Positions 61,261 to 64,000 of a DNA stretch of 64,000 nucleotides are shown here, piece after piece. Made by a program: the position numbers and the translations under genes. The DNA lies in NCBI RefSeq assembly GCF_017349355.1, contig NZ_JAFMPM010000008.1, forward strand, positions 620,001 through 684,000. The letters are read 5' to 3'. The DNA comes from Thiothrix fructosivorans. Its GTDB lineage: Bacteria; Pseudomonadota; Gammaproteobacteria; Thiotrichales; Thiotrichaceae. Position 1 is the stretch's first letter, and each line of letters begins with the position of its first letter. The notes under the pieces are model-generated. The model worked only from the letters and a program-made list of their open reading frames with translations, did not search any database and was not told the origin of the DNA.

Positions 61261-62415
61261 CTATTTTCTGGTCGTAAAAACCCCTGTTTCTAACAGTTCT
61301 TGCAAGGTGTCGAAGCACGCTGATTCCGTCAAAAAATGGGCGTAATCTTTGGGGATGAGCACGGAGGATTTGCACAGGTATTCAATAAATTGAAGGTGTT
61401 GGCTAGCAAGGTCATAATGGTTTCCATTCGCAAACAAGTGCAGTTCGTTGCCTGATAGAAAGTACATAAGCCGCGCATCTAGTGTTTTTTCAAACTTTTT
61501 TTTCTGCCGGATGAGTCTGCTCAGTTCGGCACGGCTGACCGCTTCGCCTTCTGCTTGCACGGCATTGGCTTTAGGGGAGGTTAGGTACTTTCCTAACCAT
61601 TGTTGCAACGACTGTTCATCTTGCGGCAGTGCATCGACTAAAAAATCGACTAAACGATCCATATCCGTGGCGGTTAGTTCACCGGGGTTGCCTTGCTGCT
61701 GGCGTTCAGTATCGCTGAAACGTTGTTTGAGGCGTTCATCGTCCAAGGAATCTTCGAGCAACTTTTCTAGCATATCGGCTTGAGAAGGGGCGCGGAAACC
61801 AACGGAATATGTCATGCACTCGTTCAGTGCGACCCCATAATGTGGCACATTGGGTGGCAGGTAGAGCAAATCGCCCGGCTCGACAATCCACTCCTGTTCC
61901 GCGCTGAAATCACGCATGATGCGTAATTCCAAGTCAGGCAGGAAATTGTCTGGGGGCGTGGGTTGGGTGGTGATTTGCCAGCGGCGTTGCCCTTGTGCTT
62001 GCAGCAGGAATACGTCGTATTGGTCAACATGCGGGCCAACCGAACCGCCTTCCACCGCAAAGCTGATCATCAAGTCGTCGATGCGCCAGTCGGGGATGAA
62101 GCGAAACGGCTCGATAATGGCTTTTAATTCGGGCAAATGCTGATCGGTATCGTTGACTAGCAATGTCCAATGCGTTTCTGGCAAATTGCTGAAATCGTCG
62201 TCGTCGAACGCGCCGTGGCGGACTTCCCACGGGTGTGCGCCGCCTTGTTCGATAACGATACGAGCGGCATCGGTTTCACACGCCAAACCCGCGAGTTCGT
62301 CTTGCGTGATGGGCGATTGAAAATTCGGGAACGCATTACGGATTAGTAAAGGCTTTTTTTGCCAGTAATCACGCAGAAATTCTTCAACGGAAATATCACC
62401 AAACATGCCAGCCAT
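61261..62415 (-). CDS. roxA: RoxA/YcfD-type ribosomal oxygenase (JmjC 2-oxoglutarate dioxygenase)
   Basis: 384 aa from ATG 62415, 1 nt after the purB stop. MAGMFGDISVEEFLRDYWQK is the usual start (the in-frame ATG at 62445 lies inside purB). The Fe(II) site is visible as the HxD in VGPHVDQYDVFLL and His in PPNVPHYGVAL. The C-terminal half is the dimerisation and winged-helix part. The enzyme hydroxylates an arginine of ribosomal protein L16. It is coupled to purB. Confidence 0.92.
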   Translation of the reverse strand: MAGMFGDISVEEFLRDYWQKKPLLIRNAFPNFQSPITQDELAGLACETDAARIVIEQGGAHPWEVRHGAFDDDDFSNLPETHWTLLVNDTDQHLPELKAIIEPFRFIPDWRIDDLMISFAVEGGSVGPHVDQYDVFLLQAQGQRRWQITTQPTPPDNFLPDLELRIMRDFSAEQEWIVEPGDLLYLPPNVPHYGVALNECMTYSVGFRAPSQADMLEKLLEDSLDDERLKQRFSDTERQQQGNPGELTATDMDRLVDFLVDALPQDEQSLQQWLGKYLTSPKANAVQAEGEAVSRAELSRLIRQKKKFEKTLDARLMYFLSGNELHLFANGNHYDLASQHLQFIEYLCKSSVLIPKDYAHFLTESACFDTLQELLETGVFTTRK

Positions 62416-62416
62416 G

Positions 62417-63832
<1,416 letters not shown>

Positions 63833-63901
63833 TCATCGGGTGTTAAGCCTGTTAATGTGGGTGGTAAGAGAGAATTGAGGGGATTCGATGAATAATTTTT
63901 G

Positions 63902-63929
63902 TTGTCATGGGCATAAGATGTGTTAAATA
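63902..63929 (+). promoter_or_regulatory. Candidate promoter of the last, partial gene
   Basis: TTGTCA (63902-63907), about 16 bp, then TAAATA (63924-63929), about 36 bp before the TTG start at 63966. It is a fair but unproven sigma-70 pair. Confidence 0.35.
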
Positions 63930-63965
63930 ATGCGCATCAAGCAAAGTTTACAATAGGGGGCTGTA

Positions 63966-64000
63966 TTGGAACTTTTACGTCCGATAGCGCATGTGCGTTT
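63966..64000 (+). CDS. Start of a divergent gene, perhaps TrmO-like (partial)
   Basis: AGGGGG (63955-63960) lies 5 nt before a TTG, from which MELLRPIAHVRF is read to the edge of the window. The P-I-x-x-V-R pattern resembles the start of the TrmO/TsaA tRNA methyltransferases (PIGVIRS...), but eleven residues cannot prove it. The 3' part is outside the window. Confidence 0.4.
   Translation, partial: MELLRPIAHVR

Overview
The window is a chromosomal segment of a gammaproteobacterium. The housekeeping set (PhoP/PhoQ-like pair, PgpA, MltB, PbpC with an alpha-2-macroglobulin, RoxA-type hydroxylase, QueF, GrxD, carAB-greA, dnaE) and the roughly 50 % GC content fit a free-living member. Several features (exported polyamine enzymes, kinesin-light-chain-type TPR repeats, many insertion sequences, a FIST/hybrid-kinase pair) suggest the Thiotrichales/Thiothrix neighbourhood. 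That assignment is an impression from protein style, not a database result.

Layout: (1) 1-5040: a stand-alone TnpB element, then a minus-strand operon of two exported agmatine-deiminase-like proteins and a Tat-type FAD amine oxidase. (2) 5270-8640: a membrane protein and a TPR protein that share a short motif, then a PIN-toxin/antitoxin pair. (3) 8640-12540: a two-component system whose histidine kinase is cut in frame by an IS4-family element (17-bp inverted repeats, 9-bp target duplication), and an FMN reductase. (4) 12.7-27.3 kb: mostly ordinary genes: cardiolipin synthase, a DUF72 protein, rpmB-rpmG, folB-folK, a GH18-like protein, an M20 amidohydrolase, mltB, corA, queF, a periplasmic cyclophilin and a large membrane-anchored glycosidase-like protein. 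(5) 27.4-35.6 kb: the accessory hotspot. It holds mazG, an ISL3-family element (8-bp target duplication), an SMC-type ATPase, a PtuA-like ATPase and a PtuB-like HNH nuclease (Septu-like defence), with dnaE overlapping the last gene by 4 nt. (6) 35.6-43 kb: a tyrosine-kinase-like ATPase, carA-carB-greA, and divergent CobC-like and CobS-like proteins. (7) 43-48.3 kb: a 92-aa unknown with an MbcA/ParS-like protein, grxD, an EF-hand protein, a hybrid kinase with a FIST sensor, a thioredoxin and pgpA. (8) 48.5-58.3 kb: gltX, a CBS protein, tRNA-Ala(GGC), a small membrane protein, two identical tRNA-Glu(TTC) genes in a 90-bp direct repeat, a giant alpha-2-macroglobulin and pbpC. (9) 58.4-64 kb: a phoP/phoQ-like operon, a small PepSY-like exported protein, roxA, purB and the first codons of a divergent gene.

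The strongest biological story is the 29.1-32.1 kb cassette. Three defence-type genes are translationally chained to each other and to dnaE. By reconstruction they were once chained to mazG as well, before an ISL3 element inserted at that junction. Other stories: a secreted polyamine-catabolic operon; a cleanly reconstructable IS knock-out of a sensor kinase; and adjacent CobC-like and CobS-like proteins that both lack expected active-site residues.
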